This document shows, piece after piece, positions 16,864 to 25,680 of a DNA stretch of 64,000 nt; the stretch's first letter is position 1, and every line of letters begins with the position of its first letter. This stretch comes from Arthrobacter sp. efr-133-TYG-118 (GTDB taxonomy: Bacteria > Actinomycetota > Actinomycetes > Actinomycetales > Micrococcaceae): contig NZ_JARVRH010000043.1 of NCBI RefSeq assembly GCF_030209755.1, positions 1 to 64,000 on the forward strand, given 5' to 3'. Position numbers and translations under genes: made by a program. The notes below the pieces were generated by a model. It was not told the origin of the DNA and did not search any database. It saw only the letters and a program-made list of their open reading frames with translations.

Positions 16864-18086
16864 GCTGTCCTCCTGGGTGCAGCGAGGGTGTCAGAGATGG
16901 TGAGGGGTGCTGAGCCGTCGGAAGACCAGATACCGGCGACCGTCGGCGTTCCGGTGGAGAGACCCGCAATGCCGGCGGTGAGGGCCCGGGTGACGAACAC
17001 TTGGGGGCGGAACCCGAACAGCACGGTGTCGCCTGGTTGTGCGCGGTGGTCGCCGAGGGGAACGGTGGCGTAATAGTCGATCGCGTCGGTTGCCGGCATG
17101 TCCACCCGTAGCTCAGGCGCGGTGACCGCGTTGGTATCCGGCGCCACAAAGAGGGCCGTGGTCGTCGAACCGCCGAGCACCGGGTCGACGTAGAGGCCAC
17201 CGCCGAAGACGTAGGCGTCACCGTTCCAGAGGTGGGAGACCTCGGAGACATAAGCGATGGCGGGTTCCTCCACGAGGTCCTGCACCGCGTGGATCGGAGT
17301 GGTGCCCGTCAGGCCGTGTCCCGGTTCCACCTGGGTGGCGCCGGCTTCGGCGAGCGCGGCCAGGATGGAGACGGAGGTCGTTCCTGGCGCGTTCACCTGC
17401 ACATCCCGGCGGCCCGCTCGTTCCAGCGCCCGCAAGGCCGTGGTGAGCGTGGCGAGGTTCGGAGTGGAGCGAGCGGCACCCGTTGTGGCGTCGAAGAGCG
17501 TTGCGGGGAAGGTGGTGATGCCAGCGAACCGAACGCCCCCAATGGCGTCGATCCGGTCGGCAGCGCCCACGACGTCGGTGGCGTCGAACCCGCCCTCGTG
17601 TCCGCGATAGAACCGATCGCCAGGGGCCTGGATACGCAACAGGACGTCTTGGACCCGGCCGCGCGCCATAGCGGCCGCGCCGGCCTCGGCTGCCTTCGTT
17701 TCCGAGAAAACCGTCCAGTAGAGCGGTTCGAGTGCGGCGGCCTCGGCGGCGCGATGCTTGGGAATCTGGACGAGGTGGCCCAGATGGCCGATCCGGAGGC
17801 CTCCGGTCGCAGCGGCGATCGCGCACTCGAGGTCCACCCCGACCGCTTTGTCGATGCCGCCGGCGGCGATTGCCCGGGAGGCGTCCGGGTTGCGCCCGAT
17901 CTGTTTCGTCATGGCGAAGGGCGTCAGGGAGAGTCGGCTGGCTTCGGCCGAGATGGCGGCCGCGTTTCGGGTCACCGCATCGAGGTCGATCACATAGGTG
18001 TTGGCCGGGATCTGACCGTTCTGGTGGAACCGGGCGGCCGCTTGCAGAAGCGCCGGGTTGCGGCGGCGAAGGAGGTCTACGAACAT
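16860..18086 (-). CDS. YhfX-like PLP-dependent enzyme (alanine-racemase fold)
   Basis: 408 residues from MFVDLLRRRNPALL, eight bases after the permease stop; a longer upstream reading overlaps the permease and is rejected. The N-terminal barrel has NTYVIDLDAVTRNA and then AMTKQIGRNP, where Lys61 is the likely Schiff-base residue. EVSHLWNGDAYVFGGG follows. It resembles E. coli YhfX, which is encoded near the PHP protein (YhfV). Here too it shares an operon with a PHP homologue. Function is unknown; an amino-sugar or amino-acid phosphate reaction would fit its neighbours. Confidence 0.75.
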   Translation of the reverse strand: MFVDLLRRRNPALLQAAARFHQNGQIPANTYVIDLDAVTRNAAAISAEASRLSLTPFAMTKQIGRNPDASRAIAAGGIDKAVGVDLECAIAAATGGLRIGHLGHLVQIPKHRAAEAAALEPLYWTVFSETKAAEAGAAAMARGRVQDVLLRIQAPGDRFYRGHEGGFDATDVVGAADRIDAIGGVRFAGITTFPATLFDATTGAARSTPNLATLTTALRALERAGRRDVQVNAPGTTSVSILAALAEAGATQVEPGHGLTGTTPIHAVQDLVEEPAIAYVSEVSHLWNGDAYVFGGGLYVDPVLGGSTTTALFVAPDTNAVTAPELRVDMPATDAIDYYATVPLGDHRAQPGDTVLFGFRPQVFVTRALTAGIAGLSTGTPTVAGIWSSDGSAPLTISDTLAAPRRTA

Positions 18087-18094
18087 CGGTGGGC

Positions 18095-19075
18095 CTAACT
18101 GTTCTTCTTGGCGCGGAGCGAGAGGGAGACGGCGGCGAGGATGATGATGCCGCGCACGATTAGCTGCTGTGCCACGTTGAGGCCGCCCAGGAGCAGACCG
18201 TAGTTGATCATGCTCATGAACAGGCTGCCGACAAGGGCTCCGATGATGGAGCCCTTGCCTCCGGTGAGGGAGGTGCCCCCGACGATGACCGCGGCGAGCA
18301 CGCTCATCAGGTCGGAGCTGCCGAGCGTGTACGTCGCGCCGGCAAGACGACCCGCGTAGAGGAGGCCGGCCAGGGCCGCCGCCATGCCGCTCACGATGAA
18401 GACGACCATTTTCACGCGGTTCACTCGGATGCCGCTCACCGCCGCTGCCGACGATTTGTTGCCCACCGCGAGTACGTGCGCGCCGAATGAGCGCTGACGG
18501 AGCACGTGCCAGCCGATGGCGACGATCACGACTGTCCACCAGATCAGAATGGGGATTCCGAGAAGCGTGCCGCCGCCGAACAGCCAACCGAAGGCGCTGT
18601 TCGTGACCGGAACCGATTGCAGGTTGGTCGCCTGCTGGGCGAGTCCGGCCACCAGGCCCATCGTGGCCAGAGTGACCAGGAAGGATGGCAGACGCACCAG
18701 AGTGATGAAGATCCCGTTGACCGCGCCGACCCCAGCGCCGATGGCGAGTCCGGCCAACGCGGCCAACCACCATTGGTGGGTCGCCTGCAGCGTCACGGCC
18801 GACCCGAGGGACGCTAGTGCGACGGTGGAACCGATGGAGAGGTCGATTTCACCGACACTCAAGACGAACACCGCGCCGACCGCCATCACGGTGATGGGGG
18901 CGGCCTGGGTGATGATGTTGACCAGGGTCGTGGTGTTGAGGAAGTTGCCGGCCTGGGTGATGGCGAAGTAGGCGAAGACGACTACGAAGCCGATGTAGAC
19001 GACATACTGCCTCCAATCGATGTGCCGGAGGACGTCGCTGGCCGTCCCTGTCTTGACGTGGGTCGTGATGGTCAT
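18095..19075 (-). CDS. ABC sugar importer permease, RbsC family
   Basis: 326 residues from MTITTHVKTGTAS. This start overlaps the ROK-kinase stop by ATGA, and the region upstream in the same frame is Arg-rich shadow sequence. It has about ten membrane segments and the family signature VGEIDLSIGSTVALAS. The coupling segment GIRVNRVKMVVFIVSG and the late motif IVGGTSLTGGKGSIIG are also typical of RbsC-type permeases. Confidence 0.9.
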   Translation of the reverse strand: MTITTHVKTGTASDVLRHIDWRQYVVYIGFVVVFAYFAITQAGNFLNTTTLVNIITQAAPITVMAVGAVFVLSVGEIDLSIGSTVALASLGSAVTLQATHQWWLAALAGLAIGAGVGAVNGIFITLVRLPSFLVTLATMGLVAGLAQQATNLQSVPVTNSAFGWLFGGGTLLGIPILIWWTVVIVAIGWHVLRQRSFGAHVLAVGNKSSAAAVSGIRVNRVKMVVFIVSGMAAALAGLLYAGRLAGATYTLGSSDLMSVLAAVIVGGTSLTGGKGSIIGALVGSLFMSMINYGLLLGGLNVAQQLIVRGIIILAAVSLSLRAKKNS

Positions 19076-20043
19076 GATGCTTCTCTTTCTTGTGGCTGGA
19101 GGGCCTTGTCGATGGCCAGGCGCACGGCGCCGGCGATGGGGGCGCGGGGGCCGAGCCGGCTGATGGCGACCTCGAGGTCGCCTCGACCGAGGCGCGTCAT
19201 CCACGCGCGGATGGGCGCGAGGAGTTCGATGCGGGTGCCGATTCCCCCGCCGAGGACGAAAAGTCCCGGGTTCACGACGGCGTCGACCGCGACGAGGGCA
19301 TGGGCGATCCACTTCGCCTCCTCGTCGAGCGAGGCGGCCGCACGGGGGTCCCCGCGCCCGGCCCGGTCGAAGACCTCGACGGCATCTGGAGTGGCTTCGG
19401 GGGCGGCTGCGTCGGAGGAGGCCGCATACCGACGGCCGATGGCGTCGCCCGCAACTACCTCTTCGAGCGGACCGCGACGGTGGCTGGCGGGGTTGAGCGG
19501 GTCGGCACCGAACGGCAGGTACCCGATCTCCCCGGCGCCGCCGCTCGCTCCGGCCCACAGCCGACGGTCGAGGATGAGACCGACGCCGATGCCGGTGCCG
19601 ACCGATACGAACGCGAAGCTGTCGTACGCGGAGCCGACGCCGTCGTGCAGTTCGCCGAGAGCGGCGATGTTGACATCGTTCTCCAGCACCACCGGATGCC
19701 CCAGCGCCTCCTCCAGGTCGGCTGCCAGGCTGAACCCGTCGAGCTCGCCGAGATTCGGCGCGCGCTCGAATCGGCCCGAGTCGCCGTCGGGAACGCCCGC
19801 TCCTCCGACCGCCGTGGCGACGACAGCCGATACATCGGCCCCGACAGCCGAGGCCAGGGCGGCCACCAATGCGGACAACTGTGGAACGAGATCGGGCCCA
19901 GCGTCCGGAGCGGTGGGTTCGGTCATCTGGAACAGAACCCGACCGTCGAGGCCGGCAATGCCGGCACGCACCTTGGTTCCGCCGAGGTCGACACCGACGA
20001 CGAACCGCGAAACCGGAACGGAGGAATGCTTGAGAACGTTCAC
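19072..20043 (-). CDS. ROK-family sugar kinase without the zinc cysteine cluster
   Basis: 323 residues with a GTG start that overlaps the PHP stop by four bases. The ATP loop is VGVDLGGTKVRAGIAG. Sugar-binding LENDVNIAALGE and GTGIGVGLIL follow, then GGAGEIGYLPFG. The usual ROK zinc motif CxCGxxGCxE is replaced by a segment with no cysteines (LNPASHRRGPLEEVV). Probably phosphorylates the imported sugar. The altered zinc site makes glucokinase activity less certain. Confidence 0.85.
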   Translation of the reverse strand: MNVLKHSSVPVSRFVVGVDLGGTKVRAGIAGLDGRVLFQMTEPTAPDAGPDLVPQLSALVAALASAVGADVSAVVATAVGGAGVPDGDSGRFERAPNLGELDGFSLAADLEEALGHPVVLENDVNIAALGELHDGVGSAYDSFAFVSVGTGIGVGLILDRRLWAGASGGAGEIGYLPFGADPLNPASHRRGPLEEVVAGDAIGRRYAASSDAAAPEATPDAVEVFDRAGRGDPRAAASLDEEAKWIAHALVAVDAVVNPGLFVLGGGIGTRIELLAPIRAWMTRLGRGDLEVAISRLGPRAPIAGAVRLAIDKALQPQEREAS

Positions 20044-21050
20044 AGCACCTCCAGCACGCTTGCGGGGTTGGCAGTGAGGAGCCGTTCGCAGTCCGCGTCC
20101 GAGACCCCGCGTGCGCGGAGCTCAGGAACGAAGACAGCGCCGAGGTAGGAGTAGCCGTGGATCCCGTGGGTTTTCGGATTCATCCATACTTCGGCTCCGG
20201 TGAGGTCTTGGGAGAGCAAGATGCGGTCGGTGTAGCCGAGTGAGACCAGCCACGCGACAAGGTCGGCGCGTCCGGCGTCGGACCGGTGGAAGGCGTGCTT
20301 GTCGAACTCGCCGTCCGGGCGGGGGTCGGGGGCCGGACCAAGGAAGAAGTCCCAGCTCTCCTTGCCGATCGTATCGATGGCGATACGGGGCCCGGCATCC
20401 AGGACGCGGCGTACGAATTCGGGGCTCAGCTGGGTGTCCAAGTGGCCGATGACCACTCGGTCCAGGTCAACGCCTTCGGACCTGAGGATCTCGAGCTGCT
20501 CGAACGCCATCGTGCCGTGGGTGGTGTGGGTCATGATCGCGAGTCCGGTCTCGCGTTGAGCGCGGGCGACCGCGCGGAGGCACTTCTCCTCGTACGAGGT
20601 GATCTCTCCCAGGCTTGTCGCCTGTTCACCGAAGATGCCTGCATGGATGCCCGAGTCGCCAATGCCGTGGACCACATCCCGGATCAGGCGTTCGGCGAGG
20701 ACGCCGGCGTCGGCGTCGTGCGCCCACTCGGGAGAGTAGGACTCAAGGTAGAACGCAGTTCCGGAGACGATGTGCATGCCCGTCTTGCGCGAGATCTCGG
20801 CGAGCAGTGCAGCGTTGTCTCCATTGTCGTCACGACCGACGACACCGTAAGGGCTGAGGTCGACGACGGTCCCGAATCCGAGCTCTCGGAGCGACCCGAG
20901 AGCCTCAACCGCCCGATCGACGGCGTCGTCCCGCAGCCCGCCGGTGAGCCAGGGTCCCGGGGTCAGCGAGAGGAGGTGTTCGTGTGGCATGACCCTGCCG
21001 AGGTCATCGGTCGAAACCGTACCGAGAACGGTTGTGACTTGCCCTGACAT
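20040..21050 (-). CDS. PHP-family phosphotriesterase homologue, probable phospho-sugar lactonase
   Basis: 336 residues from MSGQVTTVLGTVST. Binuclear metal ligands are visible: His23 and His25 (MPHEHLL), His175 (MTHTTHG), His203 (IGHLDT) and Asp282 (LLSQDLT). The bridging carboxylated lysine of true phosphotriesterases is apparently replaced by Glu142 (GIFGEQAT), as in PHP proteins. Several PHP relatives open lactones of phosphorylated pentonic acids. With a ROK kinase, a YhfX-like enzyme and a SIS protein in the same operon, a phospho-sugar lactonase role is the best inference. Confidence 0.8.
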   Translation of the reverse strand: MSGQVTTVLGTVSTDDLGRVMPHEHLLSLTPGPWLTGGLRDDAVDRAVEALGSLRELGFGTVVDLSPYGVVGRDDNGDNAALLAEISRKTGMHIVSGTAFYLESYSPEWAHDADAGVLAERLIRDVVHGIGDSGIHAGIFGEQATSLGEITSYEEKCLRAVARAQRETGLAIMTHTTHGTMAFEQLEILRSEGVDLDRVVIGHLDTQLSPEFVRRVLDAGPRIAIDTIGKESWDFFLGPAPDPRPDGEFDKHAFHRSDAGRADLVAWLVSLGYTDRILLSQDLTGAEVWMNPKTHGIHGYSYLGAVFVPELRARGVSDADCERLLTANPASVLEVL

Positions 21051-21091
21051 CGATGTCTCCTTCGTGGTGCTTGGTGTTTGGGGTGCGTTGC

Positions 21092-21130
21092 GAGCGGGGC
21101 GGACGGTGCGGGAGGTCGTCCGCCCCGTTC
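21092..21130 (-). terminator. Intercistronic hairpin after the substrate-binding gene
   Basis: A 14-bp GC-rich stem (21092-21105 with 21117-21130, one G-T pair) lies between the binding-protein gene and the downstream operon. No T-run. Such hairpins often leave more binding-protein message than downstream message. Confidence 0.5.
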
Positions 21131-21139
21131 GGTCGGAGG

Positions 21140-22264
21140 TCAGCCGCCGGTGATGCTCGACGGCGGCTGGGTGCCATAGTCGGAAAGCCATCCCTTGTCG
21201 AGGTCTGCCTTGGTGACCTTGGTCGGGTCCGAGGCGACCAGCGCAGGCGCGGTCTTGCCGAGGACGCCGTATGCTCCGGCCAAGGCGAGACCCTTGCCGA
21301 TTCCGAGGGATCCGTTTCCGACCATTCCGGCCACGTTCGTTCCGGAGGCCATCGAGGCCGCAAGGGTGGTGTCCAGGTCGTTCGTGACCACCTGGATGTC
21401 GTTCCGCCCGGCCGCCTTGATCGCGGCCACGACGCCCTGCGCGGCCGTCGCCCACGACACGTAGATGCCCTTGATATTCGGGTTCTTCGCGATCATAGCG
21501 GCCGCGATCGTCTGGGTGGCCGTCTCATCGGCGAAGCCTTCGGAGTCAACGATCTTCATGTCGGGGTATTCGTACGCCAGCCAATCCTTGAACGACTTGT
21601 CCCTCTGGTTCGTGAACCAGAAGTTGGCGTTGTACGAGATATAGCCCACCTCACCTGTCTTGCCGAGGGCGTCGCCCAGGATCTCGGCGTTGGCTCGTCC
21701 TGCCTGGGCCAGGTTCTCCGTCACGATGGACACAAAGTCCTTGCCGGCCTGGTATCCGGCGGGGGGCGTGGTCATGATGACGAGCTTCGTTCCCGCGGCG
21801 ACGGCGGGCTTGAACGCCTCGGCGGCGGAAGTGGGGTCGACCGCGATGGTAACGATGATGTTCGGGTGCAGCGCGAGGACTGTCTGAACGTTGTTGGCCT
21901 GGGTAGCGGCGTTGAAGTTGGCCTGTGTGCTCGCGACGACGTCGATCCCGAGGTTCTTGAACTCCTCACGCGCGCCCTTTTCCACGGCGGTCACGAAGTC
22001 CGAGGACGTGTGCCAGACGAAAGCGGCGGTGTACTTGCCGTCCTTCACCTTCGCCTGCTCGCTGCTCGTCAGCGAAAGCTCCGAGAGGGCACCGGGCTTT
22101 TCGCCGTTCGGACCTGCGAACTCCAGGCTGGGCTTGGCTGCGGGTCCGGACGAAGCGGCCGTGCCGCCGCCTCCGCTGGAGCAGCCAGCGAGGGCGAGCG
22201 TGATCGCAAATGCGCCGACGGCGGCACGAAGGCCGAACCGTCGGACCGTGGGTGCTGTGCTCAT
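21140..22264 (-). CDS. Sugar ABC importer substrate-binding lipoprotein
   Basis: 374 residues. The leader GAFAITLALAGCSSGGGG ends in a lipobox with the lipid-modified Cys followed by a Ser/Gly linker. The mature part has the ribose-binding-type fold (IVTIAVDPTSAAEAFKP, IKGIYVSWATAAQGVV). First gene of the operon reading toward 15032 and divergent from the ROK regulator. It sets the specificity of the importer, which cannot be deduced from sequence. Confidence 0.9.
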   Translation of the reverse strand: MSTAPTVRRFGLRAAVGAFAITLALAGCSSGGGGTAASSGPAAKPSLEFAGPNGEKPGALSELSLTSSEQAKVKDGKYTAAFVWHTSSDFVTAVEKGAREEFKNLGIDVVASTQANFNAATQANNVQTVLALHPNIIVTIAVDPTSAAEAFKPAVAAGTKLVIMTTPPAGYQAGKDFVSIVTENLAQAGRANAEILGDALGKTGEVGYISYNANFWFTNQRDKSFKDWLAYEYPDMKIVDSEGFADETATQTIAAAMIAKNPNIKGIYVSWATAAQGVVAAIKAAGRNDIQVVTNDLDTTLAASMASGTNVAGMVGNGSLGIGKGLALAGAYGVLGKTAPALVASDPTKVTKADLDKGWLSDYGTQPPSSITGG

Positions 22265-22359
22265 GGGGGTCTACCTTCCGTGACCGGGTGGGATGCCAGT
22301 TCCGGTGACAGGTAGCGGCTGGTCCGTGGCCTGTCATCTTCGACTGTGCGTAATCCATT

Positions 22360-22386
22360 TTGATTTCAGCGCGCAAGTAAAGTCAA
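22360..22386. promoter_or_regulatory. Possible operator in the divergent promoter region
   Basis: An imperfect inverted repeat with arms TTGATTT (22360) and AAAGTCAA (ending 22386) lies about 100 bases upstream of the binding-protein gene. It is in the 449-bp space shared with the divergent ROK regulator. AT-rich symmetrical sites are usual for ROK/NagC-type repressors. No other gene is seen between 22265 and 22713. Confidence 0.3.
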
Positions 22387-22713
22387 CCCTCGGATTATAA
22401 CGAATAGGTCTCGGAGGGATCACGGACGAAGATGCGGGGCATCCTCCGCCCTGCCCTCTCGCCCCGTTCATGACTCTCACCGAGAAGTCTGAGCGGCGCC
22501 GTCGCCCGACGGTTCGGCCCCGTTAAATCAGGGCTACGGGTCATAGTCAGTCACGCGGGACGAGGCCAATCGCGCAACCGCCTCTGCTGGAGCATCCCGT
22601 CCGGCAAGTGTCATCACAAAAAGAACCGGCCGGTAAACCGACCCCGAGATGGCTGGATCGCCAGGGCGATTTAGGCTAACTTTGAATTCACACTGATTGC
22701 AAAAGGAGGCCCG

Positions 22714-23892
22714 ATGGTTCAAGACACTAGAGAACTGAACCGCAAGGCGGTCTTGACTGCCCTAATGACGTCGCGACCTGCCAGCCGCAAATGGATTGCC
22801 GAAGCATCGGGCATCTCCGCGGCGACAGTCACCCGTGCCGTCGACCAGCTGATCGCTGAAGGAATCGTCACCGAGACTGCCGAGATCATCTCCGAATCCC
22901 GCGGACGTCGGGCCGTCGAGCTGGACGTGGTGTCTAATCGCAGTTTCGTCGTCGGCGTGGACCTCGGAGCGTCCAACGTGCGTCTCGTTGTCGCCGACCT
23001 GCTTGCCCGTCCGCTCCTTGCCCTCGAGATCGCGACACCCACTGCGACGACTGCGCACGAGCTTGCGCACTGGTTGGCTTCCACCGCCCGCACATCGGCC
23101 GGAGACGTCTGGGATCGGGTCGAACACCTCTGCGTTGGCCTGCCGGGGGCTGTGAGTCAGCAGAAGCGCACGATTTCCAACGCACCCAACTTGGCCCAGA
23201 TCGAATCGCCAACATTCCTGGACGACGTCGAGAATGCGATGGGCAGGCCGGTCGGCTTCGACAACGACGCCAACTATGCGCTCCTCGGTGAACAGCATTT
23301 CGGCGCGGCACGTTCCGCGTCCAACGCTGCAATGGTCACGATCGGTTCCGGTCTCGGCGCCGGCCTGGCGATCGATGGCCGAATCCTTCAGGGCGACCAC
23401 GGACTAATCGGTGAATTCGGGCAGCTGCCCGTCGGCCCCCTTGGGACTCGCCTTGAGCACATGGTCACCGGTGCCGGGATCATCCGCCGTGCCGCCGAAG
23501 CGGGCATCGATCTCGCGGCCCCTAGCCAGCTCTTCGCTAGCGATGCGGGCCCCGCACTGAAGGCATTGCGCGCCCATTTCGATCAAGCTCTCCTGATCGT
23601 TCTCACGGCCACAACGGTTTCATGCGATCCGCAGACGATCGTCCTCGGCGGCGGCATCGCGAACTCCCTCGCGTCGACACTCGACCGCTACCAGGCGGCC
23701 CTGGAGCAGAATCTCCGCGCGTCTCCCCGGCTCGCTCCTGCCGAGTTGGGCGACTTCTCGGGTGCCGTCGGCGCCGTGGTCGCCGCACTGCACAAGGTGT
23801 ACGCGGATCTCGGCATAGACGAGGAAGCCTTCGTCAGCCTTCCCGGCGGCGACGCGCTCACACACGAGCGGGTACAAGCCGCGAGACGTTGA
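22714..23892 (+). CDS. ROK-family transcriptional regulator
   Basis: 392 residues; AAAGGAGG precedes the ATG. The N-terminal winged helix reads SRKWIAEASGISAATVTRAV. It is followed by a sugar-kinase-like domain with VGVDLGASNVRLVVADL and FDNDANYALLGE. Like the kinase in the adjacent operon, it lacks the CxCGxxGCxE zinc motif; the position reads LIGEFGQLPVGPLG. It is probably the local repressor of the divergent ABC/PHP operon, with a pathway intermediate as inducer. Confidence 0.85.
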   Translation: MVQDTRELNRKAVLTALMTSRPASRKWIAEASGISAATVTRAVDQLIAEGIVTETAEIISESRGRRAVELDVVSNRSFVVGVDLGASNVRLVVADLLARPLLALEIATPTATTAHELAHWLASTARTSAGDVWDRVEHLCVGLPGAVSQQKRTISNAPNLAQIESPTFLDDVENAMGRPVGFDNDANYALLGEQHFGAARSASNAAMVTIGSGLGAGLAIDGRILQGDHGLIGEFGQLPVGPLGTRLEHMVTGAGIIRRAAEAGIDLAAPSQLFASDAGPALKALRAHFDQALLIVLTATTVSCDPQTIVLGGGIANSLASTLDRYQAALEQNLRASPRLAPAELGDFSGAVGAVVAALHKVYADLGIDEEAFVSLPGGDALTHERVQAARR

Positions 23893-23941
23893 AGAGGCCT
23901 ATTGGGATTGGGGTGCCTAGAGAAGGCCGGGCGGCCACGAC

Positions 23942-23980
23942 GCCTGCATCGGCACTGGCAGGTGGCTGGTGCCGGCAGGC
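23942..23980 (+). terminator. Imperfect hairpin after the ROK regulator
   Basis: GCCTGC...GGCAC (from 23942) pairs with GTGCCGGCAGGC (ending 23980), with a small bulge and a 13-base loop, about 50 bases after the stop codon. No strong T-run. Confidence 0.35.
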
Positions 23981-24097
23981 GCCCACGGCCAACGAGGGGT
24001 GGATTGTAAAAAAGAATTTCTCGGCTTCAGATGCCGAGCCTAGGAAAGCTCACAAAACCGTTTGAAGGGTTGCACGAGGGTAAACATAAGAAGACGA

Positions 24098-25105
24098 ATG
24101 CTTAGCCGTGCGGGCCTGTCGGCGTCATCAGTGGGCATCAGCCTTAGCACGATTGATGTGTGCACTGGACAGCCGGATAGCGGGCCCGGTTTCGAAGCCG
24201 CCTCGGAGACCATCCGGAGGGTGTTGGAAGGACCTTTCAACTTCATCGATGCGAGTGGTGAATCCTGGCAAGGAGCCGAGGGAGAACGGTGTATTGGGAA
24301 GGCCATTTCCGAAGCAGGCGGCTTGCCCGATGGATTTGTCCTGACACGTAGCGTTGGACCTGCCTTAGCGCTCGACTTCTCGGGGGACGGCATTTTGCGC
24401 GCCGTGGAAGAGAGCCTTCAGCGCCTTGGCCTCGACCTTCTCCCGCTCGTCTTGCTGCGTAATCCCGAAGAGTTCAGCTTTGAATCAGCAACGGCGCGTA
24501 GCGGCCCCCTTGCAACGCTCGTTGGGTTGCGGGATCAGGGCTTGATCAATCATCTTGGTATTGCGGGCGGTCCGATAGATCTCCAGCTGAAGTACCTGCA
24601 AACTGATGAGTTCGACGCGGTGATCAGCCACGTTCCGTATAGCCTGCTGGATCGGGCAGCCGAGCCGCTGATCCAGAATGCCGTCTCCCGGGAGGTGGCG
24701 TTCGTAAATGCCGCGCCATTCACCGGCAGATTACTTCTGGATGGGGTTGGAAGGTCTGCCCAGGGCGTAAACCGGGAGAGAAGTCCGGCACGTCTGGAAC
24801 GCAGCGATAAGATGCGGTTGATCTGTGCGGCGTACGGCATCCCCTTGGCGGCAGCTGCCCTGCAGTTCTCGACGCTTGATCCACGGGTCACTTCAACGAT
24901 CGTCGGCGCCAGCACCCCGGCGCAAGCCGATTTTGTCACGGACCTTGCGCAGTGGAGGATCCCCTCTGGCGTCTGGGACGACCTGCTTGATCTGGTGGAG
25001 GAATCCGAACTGGCTATAAGTTGCCGTAACGATGTCGTTCCGACCACGGATCCACTGCATTTCAGGGATCAAGGTGTGACCTTCCCTACCGCAGTCCCTC
25101 ACTGA
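24098..25105 (+). CDS. Aldo-keto reductase-like protein lacking catalytic residues
   Basis: 335 residues from MLSRAGLSASSVGISL; an upstream TTG at 24062 is a possible but unsupported start. The barrel resembles D-threo-aldose dehydrogenases (AVEESLQRLGLDLL, GLINHLGIAGG). Of the catalytic tetrad only Asp51 (FNFIDAS) remains. The Tyr position reads Trp57 (ESWQGAE), the Lys position Arg84 (VLTRSVG) and the His position Arg121 (LLRNP instead of iHDP). It is therefore unlikely to be an active reductase and may bind a ligand or be decaying. Confidence 0.65.
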   Translation: MLSRAGLSASSVGISLSTIDVCTGQPDSGPGFEAASETIRRVLEGPFNFIDASGESWQGAEGERCIGKAISEAGGLPDGFVLTRSVGPALALDFSGDGILRAVEESLQRLGLDLLPLVLLRNPEEFSFESATARSGPLATLVGLRDQGLINHLGIAGGPIDLQLKYLQTDEFDAVISHVPYSLLDRAAEPLIQNAVSREVAFVNAAPFTGRLLLDGVGRSAQGVNRERSPARLERSDKMRLICAAYGIPLAAAALQFSTLDPRVTSTIVGASTPAQADFVTDLAQWRIPSGVWDDLLDLVEESELAISCRNDVVPTTDPLHFRDQGVTFPTAVPH

Positions 25106-25680
25106 GCCTCGGAAACTGCCTTCTGTTGGGCTTGTCGACCGATGTCGGACCGAGCTACGGACCGAGCTACGGACCGCGTACCGAGCTTCGATGAGTCCGT
25201 GGCAATGACGACTGGGACGCGTCCGCCATCGCCTTCTTCACCTCAACCTGAGCCATTGTGGGTTCGCTGGTGCCGATGACCGGGTCGATGCAAGTCGTCG
25301 AGAGAAAACATGTATTCAGCAGGAAACTGGACAACGAACCCACAGCCAACGGCCCGACGAGGCTGGCGTTTTGCTCCTCGGATTCCCCTCCGGTGAGGTG
25401 CGCGCGTATCCCTGGCCGATGTTGAAGGGCCGTGAAGGTGGCCAGTCCGTTCGTGATAACCGAGAGTTGCTCGACGTCCTTTAGTGCGCTTGCGAGCTGA
25501 AAGACCGTCGTTGATGCATCGAGACCGATGGCCTGGTTTGACTTGATCAGGGGCACTAACTTCTCGGCGATACGTCGTTTTGCGGCAAAATGCCGACCTT
25601 GGCGTTGATGAAAATCCTCGGTGCAGACGTAGACCGTACCGCCCCGGACACGCCGGGCGATCCCTTCCTGTTCCAGAGCC
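25101..25680 (-). pseudogene. Broken DeoR-family regulator cut by the att site
   Basis: The main frame reads LALEQEGIARRVRGGTV at its beginning, the end of the DeoR wing, so the recognition helix is missing; the reading stops at the att core. The effector part continues (NQAIGLDASTTVFQLA, SVITNGLATF, LTGGESEEQNASLVGPLA). After MADASQS the frame shifts: the next frame gives VIATDSSKLGTRSVAR, the expected DeoR continuation, to a TGA near 25101. Loss of the DNA-binding domain plus a frameshift means it is nonfunctional. Confidence 0.75.
25146..25176. repeat. 12-bp tandem repeat in the deoR remnant
   Basis: CGGACCGAGCTA is repeated twice and followed by a partial third unit. It lies in the frameshifted tail of the broken deoR gene and gives a repeated SVAR reading. 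Probably a slippage product. Confidence 0.5.

Larger units (their letters stand above)
629..25673. mobile_element. Genomic island 1 in the tRNA-Thr att array, integrase end lost
   Basis: Bounded by direct 53-bp att copies. Its left end (core, 105 bp, arm repeat) matches the left end of island 2. Cargo is a hydantoin/cyclic-amide cluster and a ribose-type ABC sugar operon. At its right border no integrase, excisionase or arm repeat is visible. Instead a truncated deoR runs straight into the att core. I infer that the mobility end was deleted, so the island is probably immobile or depends on the integrase of island 2. Confidence 0.65.

Noticed and set aside
21053..22315. Plus-strand open frame of 420 codons
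   Set aside because: Antisense to the lipoprotein gene at 21140; low-complexity Arg/Gly-rich reading.
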